A DNA stretch of 64,000 bases. Origin: Shewanella olleyana. Its GTDB lineage: Bacteria; Pseudomonadota; Gammaproteobacteria; Enterobacterales; Shewanellaceae. Position numbers and translations under genes: made by a program. The first letter of the stretch is position 1. Each line of letters starts with the position of its first letter. This document shows, one piece after another, positions 34,356 through 44,107 of the stretch. The DNA is taken from assembly GCF_023283825.1 (NCBI RefSeq), contig NZ_JAKILD010000016.1, positions 1 through 64,000 of the forward strand, given 5' to 3'. The notes below the pieces were generated by a model. The model worked only from the letters and a program-made list of their open reading frames with translations, made no database searches and was not told where the DNA came from.

Positions 34356-35534
34356 TTAAATACACACTCTGGTAAGTTCTTGCTCAAGGTTTTCAGAGCT
34401 GGCTTTTTGCTGCTGTGCTCTATCTGAAATCGCCTTAAGGTTTATCTGCACTTCATGGCTTAAACGAGAGATTTCGATTGCACGAGTATTGATACTGCCA
34501 GTTGAAGTCTGTTGCCCTTGAATACTGTATGTCATGTTACCCGCAACACTATCAAGCTGTTGGAACGCGATACCAATATCAGAAAATGCCTGAGTGACGC
34601 GCTGACATTGCATTAAGCTTTCTTGCGTTACGCGCTGGCTCTCTCCAATCGCATTCACCGCATTACCCGCTTTAGCTTGAAGCTCTAATACAATTGATTG
34701 AATCTCAATCGTTGATTCTTGAGTTCGATGAGCAAGCGCTCGCACTTCATCAGCGACTACGGCAAAGCCACGGCCTTGTTCACCCGCTCTTGCGGCTTCA
34801 ATCGCGGCATTTAGAGCAAGTAAGTTGGTTTGCTCTGCAATGCTTTTAATCACTTCAAGTACATTTCCAATTTTCTGACTATCGCTGTTCAGCAGGTCTA
34901 AATCCGACACCATGCTTTCAATACCATTTGCGAATGTCGTCATCGAGGTTTGATTATTTTGCGCGTCATTAGTGCCTAACGCTAGTAACTCTTTAACATC
35001 CACTGAAGTCGACTTAAGCTCATCGGCATTATTTGACAGCTCATCGGCCGTTCGTAAAATTTCAGTAAGCGATGCGGTTATTTGTTCATTTTCATCAGTA
35101 CTTTTATTCACTGATGCTTCAGCTGCGCCCATTTGAGATGCCAGTTCGTAAGATCCGGTTCTGACATCATTTGCATCCTTTCGAATGTTATCAATAACGG
35201 ACTTTAAGTCTTCGATAAAGTCACTCAGGTTATTAGTGATAAGCGCAATTTGGTCATCTCCCTTATCCTTAAGGGGCTTATCTGGCGCTGTATCGGTACT
35301 GATCACCAAACTTAAATAATGGCTTAACTTGCTCAATCTTTGTTGTATTTGCTGCTGATATATATAAACACCTAGGACAAATTGGCCGATACCTAAGCAC
35401 ACGAGTACACTGATGACTTGAAATTTTGATATTTGTTGTGGAAGAGCTAGCGTGACAACAATCGCCAGCAGCACTAATGAAAGTAACGGAAAAAGAAGTT
35501 TTGTCCGCAATTTATTATCATTATGGTTTTGCAT
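34356..35534 (-). CDS. Methyl-accepting chemotaxis protein without a visible periplasmic sensor domain
   Basis: This 392-residue chemoreceptor-type protein has two adjacent N-terminal membrane spans (about 12-30 and 36-56) separated only by a short loop, so no external ligand domain is present. The cytoplasmic signalling hairpin carries the conserved tip ([34 protein letters not shown]). A classical HAMP motif is not clear. Such short receptors often sense internal or membrane state. It is monocistronic, between purK and a transglycosylase-like lipoprotein; no CheA/CheW is nearby. Confidence 0.92.
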   Translation of the reverse strand: MQNHNDNKLRTKLLFPLLSLVLLAIVVTLALPQQISKFQVISVLVCLGIGQFVLGVYIYQQQIQQRLSKLSHYLSLVISTDTAPDKPLKDKGDDQIALITNNLSDFIEDLKSVIDNIRKDANDVRTGSYELASQMGAAEASVNKSTDENEQITASLTEILRTADELSNNADELKSTSVDVKELLALGTNDAQNNQTSMTTFANGIESMVSDLDLLNSDSQKIGNVLEVIKSIAEQTNLLALNAAIEAARAGEQGRGFAVVADEVRALAHRTQESTIEIQSIVLELQAKAGNAVNAIGESQRVTQESLMQCQRVTQAFSDIGIAFQQLDSVAGNMTYSIQGQQTSTGSINTRAIEISRLSHEVQINLKAISDRAQQQKASSENLEQELTRVCI

Positions 35535-35713
35535 ATAGAGTTCCGAAACGTATTTATTATATGAACTTAATCGTTCTTATTATTTGGTATACAGATATAC
35601 CTTCAGATTAATTATTCACTCAGAGGTGTAGTTAACACAATAGCTACATTTGTTATCGGACGTTCGGCCTGAAAGTTTAGCCTTTTCTAGTTAGGCGATT
35701 ATATTTTTGACAT

Positions 35714-35746
35714 AAAAAAGCTCCGTTTATCCGGAGCTTAATTTTT
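35714..35746 (-). terminator. Terminator after the transglycosylase-like gene
   Basis: AAGCTCCG-TTTAT-CGGAGCTT is flanked by A-run (T-run on the minus strand) just past the stop at 35780. Confidence 0.88.
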
Positions 35747-35779
35747 AGATATTTTATACATTCTTAACAGAGGCTTACT

Positions 35780-36397
35780 CTAACCAAAGAATAAGCGCCA
35801 TAACCATGAAGAATCTAAATCTTCTTTACAGGTTCGATATTGGGCTGCATATGTTTTAGAGCGGGCATCAACACGATTGGCTACCGGTCCTAGCCAAGCT
35901 TTGGCTTTATAACTGCCGCGCTTATAGCCGCCCCACCCTTCGTGGTAATTTAAATACTGATTCTTAGCATCCCATTTTGATATGCCGTTAATCTTATGGG
36001 TTTTGTAAATAAACCAGCCCATAAAGTCCATCGCGTCATCAAAATTACTGCGACTTGACCAAGAATTACCAGTTTCACGAACATAGTCATCCCATGTCAT
36101 GGTTTTAGCTTGAGCATAGCCATAAGCGTCACTTGCACGACCCGTTGGGATAAACCCTAAAAAGTACTGCATTGGTGGCGCTGCGTTATGTTTGAACGAG
36201 CTTTCTTGATACATCATTGCAAGTGGAACATGCACGGGTACGCCCCATTTATCACGCGTATTTACCGCCGCTTTATACCAAGAACGGTTTTCTTGGAAAA
36301 TCGAACAAAGGTTATCAGGTTCTTTTGGAGGTGGTGTAGCGCAACCAGTCAGTTGCAGAAGAATAACTGCGCTAAATACACGGAAAAACCACTTCAT
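35780..36397 (-). CDS. Lytic transglycosylase-like (SLT domain) lipoprotein
   Basis: This 205-residue lipoprotein has lipobox LTGC (Cys19). The mature part contains the SLT signature: a catalytic-type Glu in MMYQESSFKHNA, then SDAYGYAQAKTMTWDDY, and later YLNYHEGWGGYKRG. These fit soluble lytic transglycosylases, which cut peptidoglycan to anhydro-muropeptides, although it is short. Start 36397 is preferred (AAGGG at 6 nt); an in-frame ATG six codons upstream has no site. Monocistronic. Confidence 0.85.
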   Translation of the reverse strand: MKWFFRVFSAVILLQLTGCATPPPKEPDNLCSIFQENRSWYKAAVNTRDKWGVPVHVPLAMMYQESSFKHNAAPPMQYFLGFIPTGRASDAYGYAQAKTMTWDDYVRETGNSWSSRSNFDDAMDFMGWFIYKTHKINGISKWDAKNQYLNYHEGWGGYKRGSYKAKAWLGPVANRVDARSKTYAAQYRTCKEDLDSSWLWRLFFG

Positions 36398-36674
36398 AAA
36401 AACCCTTATAAACAAATTAAATCAACTGAATGCGCACTCAAAACTTGGCTAGATTTTCACATCATTAAGGTACAGATGCAATCGAGATTAACAGAAAAAT
36501 AGCCATTGAGCTTATTCGTTTATAAGGCGGCATCATCGATTCGATAAATGACTTCTATTGACATAGTTTTATGATAAAAATAAAACAAAAGATGTATAAA
36601 TAATGAGGAAAGAAATGAAAAGGTAATGAGGTAAGAATTGAGCAAAAAACAAAACAATAGGCTTACAGCCTTGG

Positions 36675-37103
36675 TTATTCCATTGGGTTAGCAAAAGCAC
36701 ATTCATACGACTCTTGCTGCCACACTATGGGCTGCCAATAATCAGTATTGAGACCACTATAGACTTTATCGAGCTTGAACTCAGCTGCTAAGTGATAACG
36801 TTGCTCACGCTCGACTTCAACCGATATTGTTTTGGTCTGCCTAGCCGCTAGTTTGACTTTAAGCTCAGGCGCTTCAATTAACTCTGCGACAGTAAACTCA
36901 TGAATACCGGCGGATAACTTATAATAAGGGCGGGAAATAACCGCTTTACCATCAAGATGAGTGACCACAACGCGATATAAGCTTTCTGCTGCCGGTGGCG
37001 TAATATAACTCGCCACAGAACCGCAGAGTAGTTCATCTTCATTTGAAGTTGCGCAGCCTTGTAACAAGGCTACGGATACCGCGAGTAGTGCTATTTTTTT
37101 CAT
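36675..37103 (-). CDS. Small lipoprotein of unknown function downstream of gshA
   Basis: This is a 142-residue protein with a classic lipobox (LLQGC, Cys17). The mature part is mostly beta, with a RVVVTHLDGKAVISRPYYKLSAGIHEFTVAELIE segment that resembles short envelope-stress or PEGA-like beta domains. No catalytic motif is seen. Its ATG overlaps the gshA stop by one base (TAATG), so it is translated with gshA. Function unknown. Confidence 0.82.
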   Translation of the reverse strand: MKKIALLAVSVALLQGCATSNEDELLCGSVASYITPPAAESLYRVVVTHLDGKAVISRPYYKLSAGIHEFTVAELIEAPELKVKLAARQTKTISVEVEREQRYHLAAEFKLDKVYSGLNTDYWQPIVWQQESYECAFANPME

Positions 37104-38692
37104 TAATTAACAGCTGCTACAGGTTCAGCTAAGTCAGCAAAATAATCAGCTAAGAACTCATCAAACCCAACGGTTACTTGCGCTTCAACATCGTGTTGTT
37201 GCTGGATAGATTGCTCTGCTTCTGTTTCATACTCTTTGATGGCAGCATCAGACAATGGGTAATGAGTTAAATATTGATGATATTGCTGTGATAACTGTTT
37301 AACCCACGCGCCGTGATCAATACCTTGATTAACCACATCTTCAAGCACTCGACCTGACAAGGTCTTATTTGAGTCGTTAATCGCAGCATGCCACTCAGTT
37401 AATGCATCTTGATATTGGCTGCTTTCACCATCAAGTAATTTTGCAATTCTGCTCATCGGCTCAAAAATATCATTCAGCCATTCGCTCATAGCAATTTGTT
37501 GACCATTGCGACTTAACTCAAGTCCAGGCTTACGCCCTTCAAGTACAACAGCTTTAAGGTTTGCCGCAATTTCAACTTCAGCTGCTGCATCTGTTTTCTC
37601 TGACGAAAGCAGTAGACAATACAGCAAGAATAAGTCGAGGAATTTCACCTGACTAGCATCAATGCCGATAGGGCTATATGGATTAACATCAAGTGCACGC
37701 ACTTCGATATATTCAACCCCAGCTCTTGCCAATGCTTCTGACGGTTTCTCACCTGATTTAGCGACACGCTTAGCACGAATAGGCGAGTAAAATTCATTCT
37801 CAATTTGCAGTACATTGCTATTTAGTTGACGGTATTCACCATCCACTTTAACGCCGATTTTAGCAAAGCTTGCCGAAGGCATTCTAATTGCCTCGCCAAC
37901 ACCCGCTAAGTACTCAGGGAGAGAGTTATAGCTGATATTAAGCTGCTCTTGTTCTTTATTGGTGTAACCCAAATCGCTCATGCGCAATGAAGTAGCATAA
38001 GGCAAGTACAAGGTGCCTTTACCGGTTTTCTTAAAGTCGAAACCAACAGACTGACCTTTAACGAACGAGCTACACAATGCAGGGGACGAACCAAAGAAAT
38101 ATGGCAGAACCCAAACAAGGCGTCGATAATTTCGGATCATGCCAAAGTAAGATTCAGAGATAAAATCCTGTCGAGATAGACTTTTATCGCTGTTTTCGTA
38201 CAAGCTATCCCACAGTTTTTCTGAAACTGAAAAATTGAAATGCACCCCTGCAATAATTTGCATTAATGGGCCATATCTGTGGGTTAACCCTTGACGGTAC
38301 AAGGTTTTCATTTTGCCGTTATTTGAGCTGCCATAACGTGCAATTGGAATATCTTTTTCATCACCAACATAACAAGGCATGCTGACCGGCCATAGCGACT
38401 GACCATTCATGTTCTTTACACTATAGGCGTGAGTTTGAGTCAGGCCTTCTAATAGCGTATCAATATTGGTATTTACTGGAGTAATAAACTCGAGCAGTGA
38501 TTCACTGTAGTCTGTGGTAATACGAGAATGGGTTAACGCAGAACCTAGCTTCTCTGGGTGGCCATCTTTTGCTAATTGACCAGAGTCATCGATTCGTAAT
38601 GCTTCACGTTCAATACCGCGTAACATGCCGAGTAAAGATTCACGGCCTTCACCGTTAGAAAGGAGCTCGATTATTTCATTGAATGAATTCAA
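37103..38692 (-). CDS. gshA: Glutamate-cysteine ligase GshA
   Basis: GshA joins glutamate and cysteine to gamma-glutamylcysteine, the first and limiting step of glutathione synthesis. The 529-residue protein is of the proteobacterial type I: LRGIEREALRIDD near the start, HSRITTDYSESLLEFITP (Glu-binding loop), AGVHFNFSVSEKLW, and YIEVRALDVNPYSPIGI. In E. coli gshA also lies near yqaA and the csrA-tRNA block, and that synteny is kept here. Gamma-glutamylcysteine can also serve some EgtB enzymes, and egtBD is 21 kb away in the window. Confidence 0.96.
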   Translation of the reverse strand: MNSFNEIIELLSNGEGRESLLGMLRGIEREALRIDDSGQLAKDGHPEKLGSALTHSRITTDYSESLLEFITPVNTNIDTLLEGLTQTHAYSVKNMNGQSLWPVSMPCYVGDEKDIPIARYGSSNNGKMKTLYRQGLTHRYGPLMQIIAGVHFNFSVSEKLWDSLYENSDKSLSRQDFISESYFGMIRNYRRLVWVLPYFFGSSPALCSSFVKGQSVGFDFKKTGKGTLYLPYATSLRMSDLGYTNKEQEQLNISYNSLPEYLAGVGEAIRMPSASFAKIGVKVDGEYRQLNSNVLQIENEFYSPIRAKRVAKSGEKPSEALARAGVEYIEVRALDVNPYSPIGIDASQVKFLDLFLLYCLLLSSEKTDAAAEVEIAANLKAVVLEGRKPGLELSRNGQQIAMSEWLNDIFEPMSRIAKLLDGESSQYQDALTEWHAAINDSNKTLSGRVLEDVVNQGIDHGAWVKQLSQQYHQYLTHYPLSDAAIKEYETEAEQSIQQQHDVEAQVTVGFDEFLADYFADLAEPVAAVN

Positions 38693-38891
38693 TTTGCTGT
38701 TCTCTTATTGTTGCTCGTATTAGTCGCTTGCATAGGCGACATTCAAACTGCTAGACCTGATATTAAACGACATTATTTCCCCAATTGCATAAATAAATAC
38801 AATTGATGAGCAAATTTACATTTCATCACTTAACAAGCGCACTTTATAAAGAGCAGTTAATTAAGGGTCATTTATTACAGGCCAAATAAAT

Positions 38892-38923
38892 AAAAAACGG
38901 TAACATTTTTATTGTCACCGTTA
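38892..38923 (-). terminator. Terminator of the M16 peptidase gene
   Basis: AACGGTAACAT-TTTT-ATTGTCACCGTT (one mismatch) with an A-run that is a T-run on the minus strand. Confidence 0.85.
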
Positions 38924-38988
38924 TAGTAATTGTATCAGACCCTATATAGGCTTTATAGGGTCGATAACTTCAAAAGCAATGGCTAGGC

Positions 38989-41820
38989 TTATTTAATCTC
39001 TTTAATAGGATAGCCTAATGCTTCAAGTTTAGGATAAATCGCTTTCTTATCTCCAACAATCACCATGATCATTTCAGATAATTTGAGTTGCTCTGCGGCT
39101 AATTTATTCAGCTCTGCAGCGGTGATGTTTTCGACAATTTCCGCTTGTTGCTCAGTAAAGTCATCAGCAAGTTGATATCGCTGAATAATCCGCATAAAGC
39201 CTGCTTTTTGATAAGGCGTTTCATAATCTAACGCTTTACCCTGAGAAATTGAGCTGCGCATAAAGGCGAGTTCTTTTTCAGTCATGCCATCTTTTTGGAA
39301 ACGGTTTATTTCATTAATAAACTCGGTTACTGACTCTGCTGTGACATCGCTTCTCACGCTTGCTGAAGCTTCAAAACGACCAACTAAGTCATTACCGCTA
39401 AACCCTGTACGAGCGCCATAGGTATAACCTTTGTCCTCACGTAGATTTAAATTAATGCGGCTATTAAATGCCCCACCTAAAGGGTAATTCATTAAGAATG
39501 ATTTGAAGTAATCACCCGTGGCATCATAAGGCAAAGCACGCTTACCAATTTTAATCACTGACTGAGCAGCATCTGCTTTATCGATAACATATATAGTACC
39601 ACCTTCAAGATCTGGCAATGGCGGTAACGTCATAGAATCATTCGCTTCACCCTGCCAGTTTTCAAACACGGCTAATGACGGCATGATTTCTTTCTGACTC
39701 AAATCTGACACCACGACCATTTGAGCGTTACCCGCTTTGTATTGAAGCTTATAGAACTGCTTAACATCATCGAGTGTCAACGCCGATACCGTTTCAAGTG
39801 TCCCACCAGCATTAGCACTTAAATGGCTGTCGTCACCAAACAGTAAGCTTGAAAAACTACGACTCGCTAAGTAATTAGGATCAGACTCTTGATGCTGTAG
39901 GCCTTGAATTTCTTGTTGCTTCAAACGTTCAAAGTCAGCTTCAACAAAACCCGGGGTAAATAGCTTTTCTTGCAAAATCGCTAATGTCGGCGTTAAGTTT
40001 TCCGTTAAGCTCGAGACTTGAATGTAGCTTTGGGTCGCTGAGGCGCCAAATGAAATACTGCTGCCTAACATTTCAAGCGCACCCGCTAACTCTTCCGTTG
40101 TGCGTTTTTCACTTGATTCATTCAGCATCGATGCCGTAATTGATGCTAGGCCAGCTTTGTCCATATCAGGTAGTCGATTACCACCTTCAAGATAAATCAG
40201 TAACTCAACAGTTGGGGTTTCATGGCTTTCTGTGCCCATGATTTCAATATCGTTTTTTAATTCAGCAGTCCACAGTTGAGGCACTTTTAATACCGGTGCT
40301 TCACCCACTTTTGGCATCACTGAGCGATCAAAGCTTGAGGTGATTTGACGAACATTTTCAGTACCTGTTACTGCACTTTCAGCAATAGGTAACATCGTTG
40401 GAGTGAAGTTATCAGCCTTGGCGATTAACTGTTTTGCCCCTTCTGGTACCACACTCATTACCACCATAGGTTTATCTTTGATGTAAGTGTTGAAAACGCG
40501 CATCACATCTTCTTTAGTGACACTGGCATATCGCTCAAGATCGCGGGCTATCATATTCGGGTCGTCAAAGAAGGTCTGGTTATAAGCTAATGTGGAAACT
40601 TTACCTTTTACACTTTGCATACCGTAAATGGTGTCAGATTCAAATTGTACTTTTACTTTCTGTAAATCGTCATCTGTTACGCCACGCTGTTCAAATTCAG
40701 CAATCGAGTCATTGATCTTTTGCTCAAGGTCAGCAAGGTTAGCGCCACTGGCAGGGTTAGCTAATGCATATAAGGTTAACCGACAAGATAGCTCTTGGCA
40801 CGGATGTCCCACAGAAGCTTGCACAGCAAAGCCATCTTTCACTAAGTTTTTATAAAGTAATGAGGTTTTACCGCCACCTAAAATATTGGCCAGTAAATCT
40901 AATGCGGCTTCATCTTGATGACGAGCATATACGGTTGGAAAACCCATATAGATGAGCGGTAAATGTACCTTGTCTTCCATTGAGATATAACGCGACTTAT
41001 CTAAACTCACTGGCGTTTTAGGAGCAGCATTCACTTCAGGGCCACGCTCTAGCTCGCCAAAGTACTTGTTCACCATGGCAAGAGTGGTGACTTCATCAAA
41101 ATCACCACCAATCGTTAATGTGGCATTATTAGGGCCATACCAACGTTTAAAGAAGTTTCTAACATCATCAACAGTGGCGCGTTCTAAGTCTTCAGGCCAA
41201 CCAATAACAGGCCAAGAATACGGATGCCCCGCTGGGAACATTGCTTGGTTAAAGCGTTCATTCAAGCGGCCATAAGGTTGATTATCAATACGCTGAGCAC
41301 GTTCATTTTTAACAGTCTCACGCTGTACTTCGAATTTTTCACTGGTCAATGCAGGAAGTAAGAATCCCATGCGGTCTGACTCTAACCACAACATTTTTTC
41401 TAACTGATTGCTTGGCACTGTTTCGAAATAGTTGGTGCGATCAGTATTGGTTGTGCCGTTGAGTGTTCCACCCGCTTCGGTGATCACTTTAAAGTGCTGC
41501 TCGTCACCGACATTTTGTGAACCTTGGAACATCATGTGTTCAAATAAGTGAGCAAAACCACTGCGACCAGCCACTTCACGTGCTGATCCCACATGATAAG
41601 TCACATCGACATGGACTAATGGATCTGAGCTATCTTGATGTAAAATGACGGTTAAGCCATTCTCAAGTTGGTATTTTTTATAAGGGATGCCAATCGCATC
41701 TGATACTTGAACGGTTTCAAGTAAGGTCACACCTTCTGGTAATGCTGAAGGCGTTGTTGCTTCATGGGCGCAACCACTAATGGCGATCGATATTGCTGCT
41801 GCCAAGATCCATTTTTTCAC
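38989..41820 (-). CDS. M16 family zinc metalloprotease, lipoprotein
   Basis: This 943-residue pitrilysin/insulinase-type protease has the inverted zinc motif HLFEH (residues 91-95) in the first half and a catalytically dead second half (two-domain PqqL/YhjJ-like form). A lipobox AISGC (Cys17) places it on a membrane facing the periplasm. Start: GTG at 41820, with AAGGAG six bases before it, gives a clean lipoprotein signal; an ATG at 41886 is in frame but would bury the signal behind 22 residues. It is monocistronic, with a terminator. Confidence 0.92.
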   Translation of the reverse strand: MKKWILAAAISIAISGCAHEATTPSALPEGVTLLETVQVSDAIGIPYKKYQLENGLTVILHQDSSDPLVHVDVTYHVGSAREVAGRSGFAHLFEHMMFQGSQNVGDEQHFKVITEAGGTLNGTTNTDRTNYFETVPSNQLEKMLWLESDRMGFLLPALTSEKFEVQRETVKNERAQRIDNQPYGRLNERFNQAMFPAGHPYSWPVIGWPEDLERATVDDVRNFFKRWYGPNNATLTIGGDFDEVTTLAMVNKYFGELERGPEVNAAPKTPVSLDKSRYISMEDKVHLPLIYMGFPTVYARHQDEAALDLLANILGGGKTSLLYKNLVKDGFAVQASVGHPCQELSCRLTLYALANPASGANLADLEQKINDSIAEFEQRGVTDDDLQKVKVQFESDTIYGMQSVKGKVSTLAYNQTFFDDPNMIARDLERYASVTKEDVMRVFNTYIKDKPMVVMSVVPEGAKQLIAKADNFTPTMLPIAESAVTGTENVRQITSSFDRSVMPKVGEAPVLKVPQLWTAELKNDIEIMGTESHETPTVELLIYLEGGNRLPDMDKAGLASITASMLNESSEKRTTEELAGALEMLGSSISFGASATQSYIQVSSLTENLTPTLAILQEKLFTPGFVEADFERLKQQEIQGLQHQESDPNYLASRSFSSLLFGDDSHLSANAGGTLETVSALTLDDVKQFYKLQYKAGNAQMVVVSDLSQKEIMPSLAVFENWQGEANDSMTLPPLPDLEGGTIYVIDKADAAQSVIKIGKRALPYDATGDYFKSFLMNYPLGGAFNSRINLNLREDKGYTYGARTGFSGNDLVGRFEASASVRSDVTAESVTEFINEINRFQKDGMTEKELAFMRSSISQGKALDYETPYQKAGFMRIIQRYQLADDFTEQQAEIVENITAAELNKLAAEQLKLSEMIMVIVGDKKAIYPKLEALGYPIKEIK

Positions 41821-41950
41821 TTTATTCTCCTTGAATAAAAGGTCAATGAGGTTTGCTATATTCATGTCTGACAACACGAAAGGCATAGGGTTTCAAATTA
41901 AACTTCCCTATTAATTCAATAGCCTAAAAAATCTTCATTGGACATTGTGC

Positions 41951-41972
41951 TATATAACAATTGTGTTATATA
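41951..41972. promoter_or_regulatory. Palindrome upstream of the M16 protease gene
   Basis: TATATAACA-ATTG-TGTTATATA: 9-bp perfect arms, about 130 bp before the protease start. AT-rich; could be an operator or simple AT structure. Confidence 0.35.
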
Positions 41973-41994
41973 ACATTTACGCATTTAAATATTT

Positions 41995-42417
41995 TTACCA
42001 TGCCCACATAAATGCCGCCACAATTAAAGAGTATCGAATTGTTTTGCCAATTAAAATCATGATAGTTGACGGCACAATTGGCAGTTTTAACCAGCCAGCT
42101 ATTAAACACAAAATATCACCAATCAAAGGGAGCCAAGAAAGTAACAGTGCCCAGTAGCCATATTTTTCAATTAATTTTAATCCATGTTGATACTTTTTTG
42201 AGGCAAAGTCGTCAGGAGTCTTAGCAAACCGACCTAAATAGCCTAAATAATAGCTGGTGATTGCGCCTAATGAATTGCCCACACTGGCTACGATTAGCAA
42301 AGATAACCACATTTCTGGGGCATCTGTTAATAAGGCCACAAGTAAAACTTCTGAGCCCCCTGGTAACAAAGTTGCCGCCAAGAAAGCCCCACTAAACATT
42401 AACCATAACGCAGTCAT
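41995..42417 (-). CDS. yqaA: YqaA family membrane protein (DedA/VTT superfamily)
   Basis: This 140-residue protein is a short member of the SNARE-associated/DedA (VTT) superfamily with about four hydrophobic segments. It carries FSGAFLAATLLPGGSEVLL and the LGSWLPLIGD-like LLSWLPLIGDILCLIAGWL re-entrant region. Related DedA proteins flip lipid carriers; function of YqaA itself is not shown. It lies near gshA, as in enterics. Confidence 0.92.
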   Translation of the reverse strand: MTALWLMFSGAFLAATLLPGGSEVLLVALLTDAPEMWLSLLIVASVGNSLGAITSYYLGYLGRFAKTPDDFASKKYQHGLKLIEKYGYWALLLSWLPLIGDILCLIAGWLKLPIVPSTIMILIGKTIRYSLIVAAFMWAW

Positions 42418-42521
42418 TCACTTTACCTAATGATATCTATAGAGTTTTAAACACTTTTAAACGACTTAACCTCAAGTTAGCAAGTTGTTGAATTTTAAAG
42501 TGCATTTAACATATTATGTAA

Positions 42522-42565
42522 TTGATATAAGTTATATCAAAAACGGTTTGTTCCATCTTGGAACA
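42522..42565. promoter_or_regulatory. Two palindromes between yqaA and the symporter gene
   Basis: TTGATATAA-G-TTATATCAA (42522-42540) is a perfect 9-bp inverted repeat. TGTTCC-ATCTT-GGAACA follows at 42549-42565. Both lie in the divergent region, 220-260 bp before the symporter start. The first resembles FNR-type half sites but with the wrong spacing. The regulator is unknown. Confidence 0.45.
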
Positions 42566-42782
42566 CTCAATACAATTCGAAAAATTGTGCAGCTAAAGAC
42601 TGTAGTTAAGCAATATTAAAATAAGCTGAACCTAAACTCGCTTATCACGGTATACCTACTTTCTTACAAAACAAATCAACAATGACTATCAATGGCCTTT
42701 AAGTGTGATTGTGTTAGGTTATTGACATAATAATCCCCTTGCTCACTGTATAGAGCAAGTATAATAACTAGTTGGAATTGAA

Positions 42783-44030
42783 ATGATTTTTCAAACCTTG
42801 AAGCGTATTCCTTTTTGGCAGAAAGTGCTAGCAGGTTTTGCATTTGGTATTTTGGCAGGCGTCGCCTTGGGCGATAGCGCTGTGATGCTAAAACCATTAG
42901 GCGACTTATTCATTAGCGCCATTAAAATGTTGGTCGCGCCTTTGGTATTTTGTGCCATTGTAGTCAGTATTACCTCTTTAGGTACCCAAGCGAACCTAAA
43001 ACGACTTAGCTTAAAAACCTTAGGCTTGTTTATGCTAACGGGTACTGCGGCTTCATTCATTGGCCTTGCAGTTGGTAGCTCATTTGACATGGGCGGTAGC
43101 ATTGAACTGGCGACTTCAGAAGTTCGTGACCGTGATATTCCTGGTTTTGCTCAAGTGCTGCTGAATATGATCCCTGTTAATCCTTTTGCTTCGCTAGCGG
43201 AAGGAAAAGTGCTGCAAATCATTGTATTTGCCGCTTTAGTCGGTATCGCCATTAATGCGGTTGGCGAGAAAGCAGCGCCATTAAAGAACACCATTGGCGC
43301 TGGCGCTGAAGTGATGTTTGAACTAACCCGTATGGTATTAAAGCTCACTCCAATCGGTGTATTTGGTTTAATGGCATGGGTTGTTGGCGAATATGGTTTA
43401 TCAACCTTATTACCACTGGGTAAGTTCATTTTAGCCATTTACGTTGCAGCCTTAATCCATATTATTTTCGTTTATGGCGGCCTGATTAAGTTTGTGGCGA
43501 AATTAAGCCCAGTGCAGTTTTTCCGTAAAGCGATGCCGGCGCAGTTAGTAGCTTTCAGTACCGCTTCAAGCTTTGGTACCTTGCCAGCAAGTAGTAAATG
43601 TACTGAATCAATGGGTGTGTCAAAACGTTATAGCGCGTTTGTACTACCGCTTGGTGCCACCATGAATATGGATGGTTGTGGCGGTATTTACCCTGCTATT
43701 GCCGCTATCTTTATTGCGCAAATCTACGGTATTCCGTTAGATATGACTGATTACATGTTAATTGCAGTTACTGCTACTGTAGCCTCAGTTGGTACTGCAG
43801 GTGTTCCTGGAAGCGCGATGGTGATGTTAACCGTGACTTTAGGTGTTGTGGGTTTACCGCTTGAGGGGATTGCCTTTATCGCTGCCATTGACCGTGTAAT
43901 AGACATGATCCGCACCGCAACTAACGTCACTGGCGATATGATGACAGCTGTTGTGATTGGTAAGAGCGAAGGTCAGTTTGACGAAGCGCAATTCAACTCA
44001 AATGATAAGGTGGTTGAGCAAGCCGCCTGA
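42783..44030 (+). CDS. DAACS-family dicarboxylate/amino acid:cation symporter
   Basis: This 415-residue inner-membrane carrier of the GltP/GltT/DctA fold imports acidic amino acids or C4-dicarboxylates with Na+ or H+. The hallmark sequences are AFSTASSFGTLPAS (HP1), the NMDGCGGIYP segment (TM7; NMDGT in most members), and VGTAGVPGSAMVML (HP2). The CG in NMDGCGG replaces the more common NMDGTA, so the substrate is not certain. Single gene with a terminator convergent to the porin. Confidence 0.93.
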   Translation: MIFQTLKRIPFWQKVLAGFAFGILAGVALGDSAVMLKPLGDLFISAIKMLVAPLVFCAIVVSITSLGTQANLKRLSLKTLGLFMLTGTAASFIGLAVGSSFDMGGSIELATSEVRDRDIPGFAQVLLNMIPVNPFASLAEGKVLQIIVFAALVGIAINAVGEKAAPLKNTIGAGAEVMFELTRMVLKLTPIGVFGLMAWVVGEYGLSTLLPLGKFILAIYVAALIHIIFVYGGLIKFVAKLSPVQFFRKAMPAQLVAFSTASSFGTLPASSKCTESMGVSKRYSAFVLPLGATMNMDGCGGIYPAIAAIFIAQIYGIPLDMTDYMLIAVTATVASVGTAGVPGSAMVMLTVTLGVVGLPLEGIAFIAAIDRVIDMIRTATNVTGDMMTAVVIGKSEGQFDEAQFNSNDKVVEQAA

Positions 44031-44056
44031 CAGATATAACGCACTTAAGATTTAAC

Positions 44057-44093
44057 AAAAAAATGGCAGATGAAATCATCTGCCATTTTTATT
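44057..44093. terminator. Bidirectional terminator, symporter / porin
   Basis: AAAATGGCAGATGA-AA-TCATCTGCCATTTTT, a long perfect stem between convergent genes. Confidence 0.93.
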
Positions 44094-44107
44094 AGCTAAA
44101 GCTAGAA

